From assembly GCA_947034885.2 (NCBI GenBank), contig OX344749.2:40205682-40269681 (forward strand): a stretch of DNA of 64,000 nt. Direction: 5' to 3'. The translations under genes and the position numbers were made by a program. This document shows positions 1-17,206 of the stretch, in pieces. The notes beneath the pieces are model-generated. The model did no database searches, had not been told where the DNA came from, and saw only the letters and a program-made list of their open reading frames with translations. Positions within the stretch are counted from its first letter, which is position 1. Each line of letters begins with the position of its first letter. This DNA is from Thuidium tamariscinum (lineage: Eukaryota > Streptophyta > Bryopsida > Hypnales > Thuidiaceae).

Positions 1-284
1 TGTGAGTCCATGAACTTAGAATTCTATACACCTATAGTATAGGTGTCTATATTATAGACACCTCAATGATTATAGTGTATCTATGTTCTAAACACCTATA
101 TTGTAGGTGTTTATGTTATAAACACCTTCAATGAATATAGGGTACTTATTTATACTTGGGCTCAAGGCTCATAGGCTCACACTTCTATACTCACATACTA
201 GCATTGTTGGTTAACATAATGCACTCTCCTACCATAATGGTCACTAAAGATGTGATTGTTGTTTGAAATTTTTTTATGTCAAAG

Positions 285-4785
<4,501 letters not shown>

Positions 4786-6381
4786 ATTCTGATTGTGGCA
4801 CTACCCAACATTGTTAGATGGTTCCACAGCATCTCTTGGATTTTGGCATTGGCCGTAGGGTGGTGATGTGGGAGTATGTGCACTACGAATATTTGTTTCT
4901 GCTGGAGAGGATTTTTTGTGTGACAAACTCATCCACTCGTTTTCATCGTTGACCTCAAGATGTGAGAATTTATGCGGGTGAGACTGCATTAGCTGACAAA
5001 GAATTGAAGAATCTTGGATACCTTGATTTTTCCCATGAAATAGGATCCGGGCCCCACGATGTTTGCATATTCTTTCCGGAATGTCATAAACCTAAATTAA
5101 TTGCTTGATCGCAGATTGAAGATTCAGGGTTGCCCAAGGTTTAGGTACGTATCCATCAAGTCACGCTCTGGGGGAGTCTTAATATGCTATAACTACTTAT
5201 CTCTCAATTTTAGGAGTAGTAACTATACCTCTGTAATTATATGTGTTTATAGATTGTATTAGGGGACAATTGAGGAAACATTTGCAGTGGTCAGTCTATC
5301 CGAATGGCTGGTGGGATTTATGGCGGACTCAGAGGACCATCTCCACTGTCCACTCATACAAGAACATCTACAAGAAGACCGCGGAAACTTCCTTTTGTTA
5401 AACTATTACCTCAGCTTGGTAACATTTAATTTCAAAACTATTGAGGAATTCCAAACGATGAGTCGTTCCTTACATGCATCGTTGAGGAGAGTTTATAGGT
5501 TATAAGGCTCCGTTCGAGGGTAAGCTCTCTAGGCAGTGTTAAAATGCCAAGCCGCCCAAGTTTGTTACATTGGTTGCCGTCATCTTGAGATTTAATATGA
5601 AATTTTCCATGTTAGTTATCCTACTTAAGAAAACCAAATTTTGTATCACACAGGTCACCAGCAAACGAAGTTTCGCTCATCCTAACCAGTTCCATTTTTT
5701 TGAGTAATGGTCTGCAAGAGTGGAGGGCCACAGATTCACGAGTCTCTCTGAAGAACTTCCACGGGGACTCGTCATTGGGAATTCTATGGGAGTGAATTCG
5801 GACCTGGTTTATGAAGCGTACTTCACGTGTTTTTGCTCTCGTAGGTCCCAAGTCCTGTGAAGGCGGCATGACGAGAAAACGAGGTCGCCAAGATTCTGAC
5901 GATGAGCTGCGGATTTAGGAAGAGGACTCCGCAAGTGAGGTTGAGTCTACCCGGCTGTTTTTGGTCCACATGAGTCAATCGAGTGTTTATCAACTTGGTG
6001 GGGAAAGGTTCTATTTGCACAGTTGCAGATGTCTGCAAAAATGACTGTAATTTTTATAAAAGCTTTGATTTTTTCAATGAAAACTACGAATACTTTATAG
6101 CGGCGATTCATCTCGTGAGTCAGGGATGTGGTTTAGTCTGCAACACGAATTGAGATCTCCATAAAAATAGAGTTCTCACGCTCTCGTGGTGGGAAAGTAG
6201 CCCACCAAGCCTCAGTCTGTTCAAGAAAATTTTGAAAGTCACGCCTTTCTGAAGAATTCTTAAGATTGAGGATGAAAAGATGTACTTTTGTTCTGCAAGG
6301 AAAGATTCTCTGTCTTCCATCGGACACCAATTGTCCTTCAAGGGTTAAGCATGCTTCAACCCTGAATTTTGCTTAAATAAC

Positions 6382-6660
6382 TTACAAAACTAACCGGAAA
6401 AGATTTGAGGCTATTTTATTTTTCTCCCAGTAAGTATATACGTTGTCGCCATACTTGGCATTTACCCATTCCTCACCCTCATATCTGGAGAGGAGCCTAC
6501 GAAGCCTGTTTTCTAAGTCGAGAAAGTCGGGCCTTTCTGAAGGCTCCGGATGCCAGCATGAATGAACTTCATATATATATACATGAATCTTCACGCATCT
6601 TCCTATCCTGTAAATCCTTTGAGTTTGCCATTCAAACAATTCTTTTGCTTTAATACACAA
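6382..6660 (-). pseudogene. Possible relic of a protein kinase C-lobe
   Basis: The minus-strand reading of 92 residues contains CWHPEPSERPDFLDLENRLRRL. This resembles the last helix region of protein kinase domains (subdomain XI pattern CW-P--RP-F--L---L). No upstream catalytic motifs can be found in the neighbouring AT-rich DNA, so I treat it as a fragment. It may belong with the minus-strand relic at about 5620-5870. Chance similarity is possible because the match is short. Confidence 0.3.
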
Positions 6661-9639
6661 GTACCTCTAATGTTATGAATAAGTTTAGTTTTTCCAACAT
6701 TTTGTCACTCTATTTTTGTCCCATAATTACCACATTATGAAGCCTAGGTTGGAACAATGATAGCAAATATATAATTTACCATGCATTTGATGAGCTCCAC
6801 AATATCTACGTCGAAGCGAAAATTTTCACAGAGCAAATATATAGAGGATATGATGTTTTTGTTTTGTTTTGGGAGAAGTACTAAAGTTGAAAAATGATGT
6901 AGTCAAATAATTTAGTATTGATTTATATTTTGGATGTAACTATCATTTCATTCATATATTTAGATGAGATTGATTTAAAATTGGCAATTTAAAAATTGGC
7001 CTATCTATCCACAGTATTTTCAAAATTAGAAAAACTTGACATGATCTTATTTTTCTCAAATTTTTACGTATTATTTTTGATGCTTTTAGGAATATAAATA
7101 CCTAAAATAAGAATCCTTATTGAAGAATAGCAAATGGAACTTGTGGAGGATGTACTCAGGGTGGAGATCCTACATCCTAGCATTTGATTCAATACTAAAC
7201 AAATAGATAATATTGATAATATTTGGATCAAAGGAGCCATTTCCAAAGTAAACTCATGACTAGATTGTACTTCCATTAAGTAAGATATGTGCAGTTATAA
7301 GTGACACTTTCCAAATTGCTCACATATCTATAGTTGTCAAAGATTTCAAATTTGGATTCTTGGACCATTATAGATAGGTTGGCAATTAGGAAAGTGTCAC
7401 TTTCAAGTGCACATATCCTACAGATATCCACCTATATGAGTGGCTTTACTATTATATGTCTATGGTAAAATCTATGACAATATAGGCAATTCTCTAGGAA
7501 TCATTCACAATTCTAAGTTTCCTACTATTGATTGTAGACTTGTCATAGCTTATGAGTCCTGACCAAAACCAATTGTTGATTCCTACCCACAAGAATGAGA
7601 TGCAAAATCATGTGGACTGACGATCTAGGAGATTAGCCTAAATACAATACAAAACAAATACACAAACTATTCATTTCAATAGTATAAACATGATTGGAGT
7701 GTAAATATTGAAATAGAAATATTAGAATAATTTTGAAATATAAAATTATTCCAATATTCTACTTTTGGATGAAATTACTATGAAAAGTTTTAAAAGATGA
7801 TGATATCTCGACATTTGGAGGATTCATTGGACATATTTTTCAAGGAAGTATAATTGATGACTTGATGTTTCATCATATATAGGATTTTATTTTTGGAGCC
7901 CTATTTTTCCTTGAGTTGCAATGTTAGAATAAAAATACAAAAAACATTTTGTAAAACATTTTCCATTATTCATCAAGTAAAACTACCATAATTTGTAAAT
8001 CCAAACATTCTCCAAGAGAAAAATACTACAATGGTAAATTACATTGATTAAAAATAACACTATAATTCCACAACTTTGGCACTTTTTATGGTTTGCACTC
8101 CACAATCTCAAATTTGTTCCTATCCTAGATGGTTGTAATCTATACTAGTCTTTGATGATTGAAATCTATACATGTTCTAAATGGTTCTAATTTATACTAG
8201 TCTTTGATGATTGAAATCTATACATTTCCTAAATGCTTGTAATCTATACATATCTTAGATGGTTTAAAATCTATACCCATCTAAGGTGTTGTTTTTGCAA
8301 TTTACACTCTTAATTTGATTCATCTAAAAATAGCATATAAAATTGTCATTTTAATGAAACTCACCATTATTAAAAATTCATCATAATTCAAATGGCTACA
8401 TATAGATGTATCATTCAAACTCAACTCATATGTATGAATGTCAATACAACAAGGTGAAGGTAAAATCATCTTATCAATATGAATGGTCCTTTCCTAGATC
8501 ACCACCTAGAGAATCTCCATTCTTTAAAATTCATTATGACAACTTTTTTCACGCTAGATGGCTCTATAAGATTCCTATACTTGCAAATAACTAATGGATA
8601 GATCAAAGGTTTGTTGATGGAATTAGGAAAGAAACCAATTGCAATTTACAAACATTGGCAAAAAATTGGTGAATTTTTTTTATAAAATTCTATTTCGAAT
8701 AAAGAACTAACAAAAATGATTACACTCAATACTTGAAAATTTGGTTCAAATTGGGAATTCATGGAAAATAGTCAGGGAAGATTCAAAGTCATCTATTGGT
8801 CACTTCTTCATTAAAGTGTCCATGCCAATAGGATTAAAGAAATTTGTTTGAAACATGAAGTATACAAGACTATAATGTTGGTATTACAAATGTCATTCAA
8901 ACTATTGATATGCAAAAAGGATGTGTGTCATTAATGTGTATTTTGTTGTTCACGATATATGTGAATATAAATGATTTCAAACCAATTGTTATTGCACCAT
9001 TGTAATGTTGTAAGTAACCTTTATCTTGAAGGATACAACATCCCATGACCAAGATAGTCACTAAATTCTCTAATTATTGAACTAGAAGGTGTATTTTTTG
9101 TTCTTTTCAAGAATGAAATCATCCATGAGACACTTTTGGTTCTAATTGTTTTTTAAAGGCTAAAGGATGCAAACTCCTTGACCAAGGTAGTTACTGAAAC
9201 AATTATTAAAGCAATAGGTGCATTCTTTGTTTTAGCAATTAACAATAAAGTCAAACATTGACCACTTTTCAACCAATGTCTTGCAAGGCTTAATTTTTTT
9301 TCCTGGACATTATTTTGTCAAGAAAAACACCAAATGTCAAGTGAGACATAATATGGGGGGTTGTTATCAAATAGTAAAATATTTTTTAAATTCCAAAATA
9401 TTAGTCAGTGCATAAAATAATCATAGGTCCTTGGTTTATGGATTTTGAATCATTTAAAGCCAAAATGAAAAACTCATAGCCAAAAAACTCATCAGCATAC
9501 AATGACCCTCTATCACTCTTTTGAAGAAAAAACCCATATGATATATGTTTATGAAAAGAATCAAAAGACACAACAAAGATAATTTTCATTGTTCATTATT
9601 ACTCCACTCTAAATGAAATTGCACAATGTATAGAGTAAA
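6661..9639. other. AT-rich intergenic DNA without a recognisable gene
   Basis: Strongly AT-rich, with only short open frames that look random. A short phrase around 'tctttgatgattgaaatctatac' is repeated at about 8150-8220. I see no RNA gene, coding gene or clear transposon end in this stretch. Confidence 0.5.
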
Positions 9640-10368
9640 GGGTAATTGCAAGAAACACTTGTCCTATTTTTTGTCCCCTTAACCTCCAATAAGTAGTTTT
9701 TTGCTCATAACTTTTGCATAGTTTTCCCTATCAACTTGAAATTTGGAGTGAAGGTGCACACAAAAGTTTTTGGGGTGGGTAATTTTTCAATTTTTTAAAA
9801 ATTATTCTACTATTTTTAAAGTGCCCCCAATTGGCTGTCTACCTTGGCCATTTGGGAGGGGGTTTAGTCCTATTTTTGACCCAAAAATGCAAATTTCGAG
9901 TTGAAAATTGTCATGCAAGGACCTCACCTAAAGTTACACAAGACCAAGAAGAGATTTTTTGAAAATACTATACTATTCAACCTCCACATGTCGTCAAAAT
10001 GGTTGACTTTGCACAAGTGTAGAGAATAGAATTAATTTTTTCCAAAGATGAAATTTGTTGGAAAAGAAAGACCTTTACTTGAAGAAAAAAAAATATTTTT
10101 CATTTTCATTTTTTGAATTTTTTTACTATTTTTACCAAATTAGTGAAAAAAGAGCTATTTTCATTGTATTTTCCATTGTCTATAACATTTAGAGAAAAAA
10201 TTTCTTAGGTCTGAATTTCAAGAGACATAATATTCTCATTTCTCTTCAAATTATCCATATTTTTTTCAATTTAAAAAAAATGTGCTTCAAAGGGTCATAG
10301 GACTCAAAGGACTCATTGATTTTGAGCCATTTTGAGCCAAAACCAGTAAGTGTTTCTTGCAATGACCC
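9640..10368. mobile_element. Non-autonomous inverted-repeat element, copy 1 (about 730 bp)
   Basis: It begins GGGTAATTGCAAGAAACACT (9640) and ends AGTGTTTCTTGCAATGACCC (10349-10368). These are inverted repeats of about 20 bp with one mismatch. It is flanked by TAAA on both sides (9636-9639 and 10369-10372), which fits a short target duplication. No coding capacity. The internal sequence matches the partial copy at 15464, and the ends match copy 2 at 12856. A 3-bp TAA duplication cannot be excluded. Confidence 0.75.
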
Positions 10369-10372
10369 TAAA

Positions 10373-10811
10373 AATAGAAGAACAAATATTAATGGTTTAC
10401 ATATCTAATATCAAATGTCAAACCAATTGCCTTCCAATCTATACAAATTCAACATTGATTTCAAAGGTCTAAAATGTTAGATAAGTATAAGCAAAGAGGC
10501 CATTGGGTTGAGACTCTATATTCACTATCTATACATACCCTAGTAAAGCATATAGACAACAAGGGAATATATGATGTACATAAACAAAACCTAGAAATTT
10601 ATTGCTTAAATTAGTGACATATACATAGTAGTTCAAATTTTGTATTGCTTTAAATGAAATCTTCTAATTCATAATAGCTACTACAAGCCTATATTTGTAA
10701 GTGCATTATAGACTCATGCCGTCCTCTCAAAGATGTAGCCACATGGCATATTGAAAGGTTTGGATGATTATAGAAATGACATGACTATTTCATGCCCTAG
10801 CTAGGGGCAAG
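10373..10811. other. Intergenic, downstream of the SKP1-like gene
   Basis: AT-rich. No gene recognised; it presumably contains the 3' end of the SKP1-like transcript. Confidence 0.4.
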
Positions 10812-12095
10812 CTAGTAGATGCTTTCTTCATCAAAAATTAAGTTCTCAATCTTCGACCTATCTATGCCATCGATCAAACCTTTGAAGATGTCCATTTCCA
10901 TTTGGTCTACCGACTCTGTGTGTGCCCCTTCACTTTGATGAGGAGAGAAGGGCATCATATAACATGTTTGCAACACAAGAGTGTTGACCAAACCAAGATC
11001 TATATGCAAGAGAATGATGGCGATTTGGTCATGCACATTGTAGACATCATAAAGGTTGGTGAGCTCCACAACTAGCATTTGGGCATTTGCATCGTATTGC
11101 CAAGGGCTGTAGTCTCCATAGTAGAATCTTTGTCCAACTTTCACCTTGATCTCAAGTTGAAGTTCCATTGGTAATGACCCTATGAATGAAGCTAGAATTT
11201 GGGTCTCGTTTGGTCCAATCAAGTGTTCTTCTCCTCTTCTTGTAAAGTCATTCCCGGAGTTGAATATTTGCTGAATTTCTCCAAATTTCTTCTTGGCAAT
11301 CATCATAGCTACAATATGATATATTTGATGAAGCAAGGTGTCAATATGCATGTAGTTGGTCGCCTGGTCATCACACACATTTTCAGTCTTTATTATTACC
11401 ATATATATATGATCATTGCTTTAAGCCAACAAGTTTCATAAACATGAAATGCAAATTCAAAACTCAATGTGACTATGTGAGTCTTTGTAAAGCTCCCAAA
11501 ATAAGAACCAATTACAAAATGGTTGTGCATTCAAAGAAAATCCTAATCTACATCAAGTAGAAAGTAGAAAGTAACAAGAATAGTGTGGCAATAATGCACA
11601 AGTTAGAACAATCTCTTATAAATTATGTATGTCAATCAGTACCAAAATTATCATAGGCAAGAACTCGCATGTGAACAAGAAATTTTCGAACTTGAGCTCC
11701 TCCAAAGTCCAAACCAAAGTTTTTTGCTACAACACAAGGTTAGCTAGCTAGTAGCTCCGAATTAAAACTCATAACTTACATGTTGTACGTACCATGATCA
11801 AGTCGTAGAGATTCTTCATGTCAACCTCTCCAACAAAGTTGGGATCGAGGATCGGACATCCACGAGAGTCCTCGGCAACATTCGACGTCCGATCTACGCA
11901 ACGCTTGCAGTGCTGGAGCACCTGTTTCAGAACATCGCTCGACACGTTTGGCAATGGAATGGGGCTGTCATCAACGCCCACATCCTCCATCAGGTTCCTC
12001 ACAAATCGGGATTGCAAAGCCACCGCCTCGGCAACCTCAAAGATCTCGCCACTGGCGCTACTCAGCTTCACTATCCTGCGCCGTTGCTCAGCCAT
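10812..12095 (-). CDS. SKP1-like protein with unusual C-terminal extension
   Basis: Two exons on the minus strand: 12095-11793 (101 codons, starting MAEQRRRIVKLSSASGEIF) and 11363-10812 (183 residues). The intron is GT-AG in phase 0, and the join yields DLIM-ATNYMHI, which aligns with the canonical SKP1 DLILAANYLNI. SKP1 links F-box proteins to cullin-1 in SCF ubiquitin ligases. The BTB/POZ-like N-terminal half (FEVAEAVALQS, IPLPNVSSDVL, QHCKRCVD) and the C-terminal helices (HIVAMMIAKKKFGEIQQIFNSGNDFT) are both recognisable. SKP1 normally stops soon afterwards with a WAFE end. Here that end is missing and about 125 further residues follow, with no domain I know. The total of 284 residues compares with about 160 for a usual SKP1. 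It could be a functional divergent paralogue or a decaying one; the open frame argues for some constraint. Confidence 0.8.
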
Positions 12096-12158
12096 GTTCA
12101 ATCGGCTCAATGCAAAGCTTTCACTGACTGTCAACAAAGAACTGTTACGGAGTAGTAG

Positions 12159-12490
12159 TCTCTAGCTAGCTAAGGAACTCACACTCTCACTTGGTAGGTC
12201 GGAGAGAATTCAAGCAGAGACCTCAATCAAAACTGTAACAAGTCGGAAGGCCCGGGTGGTTATATAACCCTGAGTCAATCGAGCCTCGGAAGTTGGGGTG
12301 AAATTTGGGACCCTAAATTTAAACTGTAACTGTGAGGAAGTAGTACTCTCTAGCTAAGGAAATTACAACTCTCTCATATCATGGCAGGTTGGAGAGAATT
12401 CAAAGTGTGACCTCAAAACTGTGACAAGGGGGTTATATATCTCTGATTCAATCGAGCCTCGGAAGTTGGGGTGAAATTTGGGACTCATGA
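12159..12490. repeat. Tandem duplication (about 150 bp, two copies) in a promoter region
   Basis: The blocks at about 12159-12310 and 12348-12490 share a long collinear sequence, including the AATTCAA, TATA-like and GAGCCTCGGAAGTTGGGGTG portions. They lie just upstream of the SKP1-like gene and each copy has its own TATA-like motif. Confidence 0.7.
12261..12267 (-). promoter_or_regulatory. Candidate TATA box for the SKP1-like gene
   Basis: A TTATATAACC stretch on the minus strand lies about 165 bp upstream of the start codon, in the nearer of the two duplicated blocks. The further block carries a similar GGTTATATAT at about 12431. Position and sequence fit a plant core promoter; this is inferred only. 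Confidence 0.4.
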
Positions 12491-12855
12491 TTCAAAAAAT
12501 CTCGAAAGTTGGTTTTGTTAAATTTTGGGGTACTAGTTCTACTAGTATAGGTTACTAATATTGTCCAATTGAGGAACTTCCATGGCTTTGGGATTCATAA
12601 TTATATAATTATATTAAATTATTTGATCTCAAAAGTCAGTTTTGTTAATTTTTGCACTCTAGCAGGGCTATTCTTTGGGCAGAGTAGTGACAAATTGCAC
12701 CAGCAAAAAATAATTTTGCTAAATTTTTTTTTCCTAAAAAATTGGTGATAATTTGGGAAGTTTTTCACTGGAAGATGACAAATTGACCCCTTTAGTTCTT
12801 AGACTTAGGATGTTTACTCCAAAAACAGTCAAAAACTGCCATTTTTAGTACTAAT

Positions 12856-13588
12856 GGGTGATTGCAAGAAAGACCGGTACTATTTTGCGTCACACTTTGA
12901 ATGACGGAGTTGTTATTGATTATAACTTTTAAAGTATGAACCATATTAACTTGAAATTTTGACAAAATATTTTTGACATGACAAAAATCAAATTCCTTAT
13001 TTTTCAAAAAAATTCAAAAATCATTTTATAATTAAATTTCAATTAAGCTAATTTGTCACACTTTGCGGTTTAGGGGTTTTTAGTACTGGAGAGCATCCAA
13101 AATTAATGATCTAAAGCTGAAATTTCTGTGGCCTATTCCCATACTAGGTAGGCTTGTTTCTACCAAAGGAAATCTTAAAAATCATTATTCTCTTTCCTTT
13201 ACATATGCGCAAACAAGCCTCCCTTGCGCGCATACTTTTGAACATTTAAGATGGTTTTGAGATCATTCTTTTGGTGAAATCTCTTCATCATAAAGTTCTC
13301 CTCAATTGCCAATTTTTAGTTTTTTTTAAAATTCTTTTTCCTATTTTTTACAAATTAAAATGTCAAAGTACCTATTTTCATGAAAATTTGCACTTTTATA
13401 GTTCTCCTACTTAGAGAATTTTCCTACACTTTTCCTTCCTAGGGTACCTTCTTCTTAGAGGTATATACCTAAAACATATTTTTTGTATTTTTTAAAAATT
13501 GTTTTTCTAATTATACAGTACTCCCGAAAATTTCAGCAGTATTGTAGAAAACACTACATAAATCGGTCGGTCTTTCTTGCAATGACCC
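12856..13588. mobile_element. Non-autonomous inverted-repeat element, copy 2 (about 730 bp)
   Basis: It begins GGGTGATTGCAAGAAAGACC (12856) and ends GGTCTTTCTTGCAATGACCC (up to 13588), an inverted repeat of about 20 bp with one mismatch. It is flanked by TAAT on both sides (12852-12855 and 13589-13592). Length and end sequence match copy 1, though the interior has diverged. No coding capacity. Confidence 0.75.
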
Positions 13589-13592
13589 TAAT

Positions 13593-15463
13593 AACAATAC
13601 CAATTTTTAAAAACATTTTTTGAGATTTGTAACCATAGGACCTTTTAGAAAATTGGATTGATAACATGGGGAATTTTCTTTTAAAGTTTTCCATCATATA
13701 AACTACAAGATATTAGTGTTTGAAACTTTGAATGCTCAAAAATAGTTTTTTTCACCTTGCCGAAAATAGGGTAGATGCACTTTGAAAGGCAAGAATCATA
13801 TGAAAAATGGTCCAAAATGGTTGTACCTCTTTGGCTTCATTAATTGTTTAGGCCAAGTAAAGTATTTGCCTAAGAAATTTCAAATTATTTGGAATTGTAC
13901 AACATATAAGAAAAAAATAGTAAGCAAAAAGAAGTAGCAAATGATCCAAAATACAAAATTGTTAAGAATTTATTTATGGAATCAAAAAATTCCAATCCCA
14001 ATGGTCGGGGAGTTGTTATAAACAATATACATCCTATGATTTTATTTTTCTTCAAAATATATTTAAAATTGAATAAAATAAAGGACTTTAAATTTTATTT
14101 TATAATAAGGAATCCACAGCCGCTTGCAAACTAAAGCTCCTCATAACTTTTGATTCAATGATTCATTGATCAAATTGGAATAATTAAAAGCTGTCCTCAC
14201 ATAAATAAATGGAGAAAATGAATTTCATATTTCTGTTTTTGAAAAAAGTGATTTTTTCCAATTGGCCTAAATTGGCCATTCATAGAAAAAAAAACATATT
14301 CGGCCATAACTTTTGACTCATATTTCCAAATGTCTTGATTTTCAGTACACATGAAAGATATTCTTCATTCCTACCTTCTATTAAAATTTTGGCCCAAAAT
14401 ATCGAAATCTCTAATTACACATGCTTGCCTAAACTTATTGTATTGCCAAATTTAGCAAGTTGGTCTTGAGGTTGGTCTTTTAGGGATTAATAAAAATCTT
14501 GGATGAAATTTCTAGATTGTTAATGAAAATTTAATTATGGATACATAATATACGTCCTAATGTGATATTTTCAATCCAATATGTGGATGAATAGTGAAAT
14601 TTGAAGCATGACGGTAACATTTTACATTGCTACTAATCTTTGACACTTAAAAAATGTGAAAAAAAATTGATTATTAGTTATATAAGTATTGTGAAATTGG
14701 TGGAATTTCATGGCTTTGGTACTCTTTTCAAGGTGTGCTTTGTAAATTATAAATCTATCCTAGTCTAATGAAAACCCATAAAGTCTCATTGTCTCCTCAA
14801 AGGCAAATGGGATATAGAGTAGGCTTCTATGGTCTCAATTTTCATTCTGATTTGTTGAAATTGTTCTAGAAGATAATAATCACATCAAATTTTTGGGAAT
14901 GTAATTTTTTATTCAATCAATACATGAAAGAAGATGTTCAACAAGCCTAAGCCCCAAATTATAGGGTTCCTTGCATAACACCAAAAAGATCACAGAAAGT
15001 CAAAACAAGAATTTTCAAATTTTTTGTAGAGAATATTCAATCTTGTCTACATTGAAAATTTTCATATTTATTGAGTTTGGATTAGGAATGAAAAGGTTAT
15101 GAACAATCTTGTTTTTTGAGCAATGTAAGCATTTAAAAAGAAAAATTTATTGGATTCATTTAGTTTGAATATAAAATTCACAATTTTTCAAAAAAAAATG
15201 TTTGACTAAGTGTTGTTCACTTGTTAAAACAATCTTGTCATTGGAATTATTGTATTTCAGTTTCATCTTAGAGATATTAACAAATTAATTTCTCATTCTA
15301 TCTTAAACCTTTTACTCAGCAATTTCTTAAAGAATGAAGACTAAGTATGTGTGTCTTGAATTTTCTTGCCTAGACTTCAAAATCAATTTTTAAATATAAA
15401 TAATTTGAAATTCAATGTGTATAGTGCAAATTTTTGGTATTGTCAATTTCAAGCTTTAGAACA
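13593..15463. other. AT-rich intergenic DNA with dispersed repeat
   Basis: No gene seen. About 15050-15450 belongs to a dispersed family that is also present at about 25190-25600 and, inverted, at about 53760-54130. Its signature is a GAACAATCTTGTTTTT phrase followed by AAGCAT and GGATTCATTT. Phrases like 'cataacttttga' recur and resemble the interiors of the inverted-repeat elements nearby. Confidence 0.5.
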
Positions 15464-15872
15464 GGGTGATTGCAAGAAACACTTGTCCTTTTTTCTGTCC
15501 CCTTGACCTTTACCAGGTAGTTTTTTGCTCATAACTTTTTCACCTTTTGTTTTTTTGACTTGAAATTTGGATTGAAGGTGCACACAAAAGTTTTACATGT
15601 TGTGTAATTTTTTCAATTTTTCAAAATTATTTTACTATTTTTAAATTGCCCTCGATTGGGTATCTACTTTGGCCATTTTTTTTGGGGGGGGGGGGGTAGT
15701 CCTATTTTTGATCCAGAAAAGCAAATTTTGAGCTGAAAATTGGCATGCTTGGACCTATAGTATAGTTACACAATCCCTAGAAAGAATTTTTGAAAATATT
15801 AAATTGTCCAACTTCCACATGTACTCAAAGTGCACTATCAAGGTACACTTGTATAGAATACAAAATACTTTT
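15464..15872. mobile_element. Truncated copy 3 of the GGGTNATTGCAAG element
   Basis: It starts GGGTGATTGCAAGAAACACT and follows copy 1 closely for about 400 bp (for example AGGTGCACACAAAAG and GGCCATTT). The right inverted end is missing. The similarity stops shortly before the tandem repeat at 15955. The right boundary is approximate. Confidence 0.65.
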
Positions 15873-15954
15873 TTAATATGCATCCCTCCACTTCTTATAA
15901 TTCTCAAAAGCCAATGTGATTGACAATTCATATGGGATTTTATCCATATCCTTA

Positions 15955-16135
15955 TTCAATATACATATTCAATATTGTATATGTATTCAACATTGTATAC
16001 ATACTCCGTACTATATATGTATTCTATATTGTATATATATTCTATATTGTATATATATTCTATATTGTATATATATTCAATATTGTATATATATTCAATA
16101 TTGTATATGTATTCAATACTATATATGTATCCATA
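15955..16135. repeat. 18-bp AT tandem repeat
   Basis: About ten degenerate copies of an 18-bp unit of the type TATTCAATATTGTATATA. Open frames across it are an artefact of the repeat. Confidence 0.85.
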
Positions 16136-16139
16136 TCTA

Positions 16140-16903
16140 ATATTTTAGTACTATGTACATATTCAATATTTGTATCCATATCCGTATTTGGATGGTTGAG
16201 ATTAAATTTCACAAGATCAATAGCTTGTGATTTTTTGAGAAATTGATAGTGATTTCAAAGGTCACCATTTTTTTTTTAACTATCAAACGGCCTATAAATT
16301 TTTGGAAAGGGAAGGGGGGGGGGAATGCAAACAAGGGTGGGTCACATCTTTTTAGAGGATAGTCAATCATGCATTTCTCCACATATGGGGTTCAATGATT
16401 GATAGTTGTGAAAACAAGGAATAACAAGGTTGTTAGATATTGTGAACATCTTTCCTTGAACTCTACTAAAAATGTCACTTTTGGTGTTTCCACAAAGATG
16501 GTATTTTGAATGTTGTAAAAACAAATATACAACTAATAGTGTGCCTAAGGTTGTCTCAAATTTTAATCATCCTTTCTTGAACACTACTGTAGTAAAAATT
16601 TCAAGAATAAAAAAAGAAAATTAAAACCATCTTTGGATGGTTGACATATGTAAACAATTTCATTCACCCAAGTTCATGCTTGTAGCTTTGAGTAAGACAA
16701 GTGACACATTGGTTACATACCTTCGCAAAAGAGAGACCTTATTTAATTATTGCTAAATTAGAAAAATAATAGATAGAGGAGAAAAAAAATGGTTGTAGTT
16801 GACTAGTTCTAAGCAATAAAGAAGGTCAAGGAAGGTGCGCATTTTAGAATGTAAGTCATAGGATTTTGCAAGTGAAGTGGGCATAGATTATTAAAAAATG
16901 CCA
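16140..16903. other. Flank immediately left of the giant element
   Basis: AT-rich, with no gene. A G-run is present near 16312-16322. The last bases, ATAATAGT at 16904-16911, are the target-site copy of the giant element. Confidence 0.5.
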
Positions 16904-16911
16904 ATAATAGT
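16904..16911. repeat. Target-site duplication of outer element, left copy
   Basis: ATAATAGT, identical to 51513-51520. Confidence 0.93.
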
Positions 16912-16926
16912 CAGGGTTGTCATAAC
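16912..16926 (+). repeat. Outer element left terminal inverted repeat
   Basis: CAGGGTTGTCATAAC. It matches the inverted right end (51498-51512) at 14 of 15 positions, with the first 13 perfect. Confidence 0.93.
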
Positions 16927-17206
16927 GGACGAGTCAGGGTCACCGGACGTCCCGGACGGACGTGTCCGGACGGACCGGACGGCTCCATTTTTCAAAGTAG
17001 TGGGACTTTTTTGGGTTGACACGTCAGCTTAGAAAACGAGATCCAGGGCGCGGACTTCATCGTGTCACCGTCAGGGCGCGGGCGCGTATAGGTAGGGCGC
17101 GGACTTCACCGTCAGCGTCAGGGTGCGGACTCGAACAAGTAGGGCGCAGACTTCTGCGTGTACGTCAGGGCGCGGACGCGTATAGGTAGGGCGCGGACCT
17201 CAACAT
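16926..17206. repeat. Outer element left subterminal repeats
   Basis: First comes a palindrome-rich block with repeated CCGGACGTCCCGGACGGACG-type sequence (16929-16985). It is followed by several AGGGCGCGGACTT-type motifs in forward orientation (17044-17206). The same motif types occur inverted at the right end (51196-51332 and 51430-51500). This is the usual layout of transposase-binding subterminal repeats. Confidence 0.85.

Larger units (their letters stand above)
12096..12855. other. Upstream region of SKP1-like gene with internal duplication
   Basis: This holds the promoter region of the minus-strand SKP1-like gene. Two related blocks of about 150 bp, roughly 12159-12310 and 12348-12490, share CTCTAGCTA..GG, GGAGAGAATTCAA and 'cgagcctcggaagttggg' phrases. 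The rest is AT-rich without features I can name. Confidence 0.6.

Noticed and set aside
15916..16246. Tyr/Ile-rich open frames of 74 and 108 codons
   Set aside because: Translation of an 18-bp AT tandem repeat.
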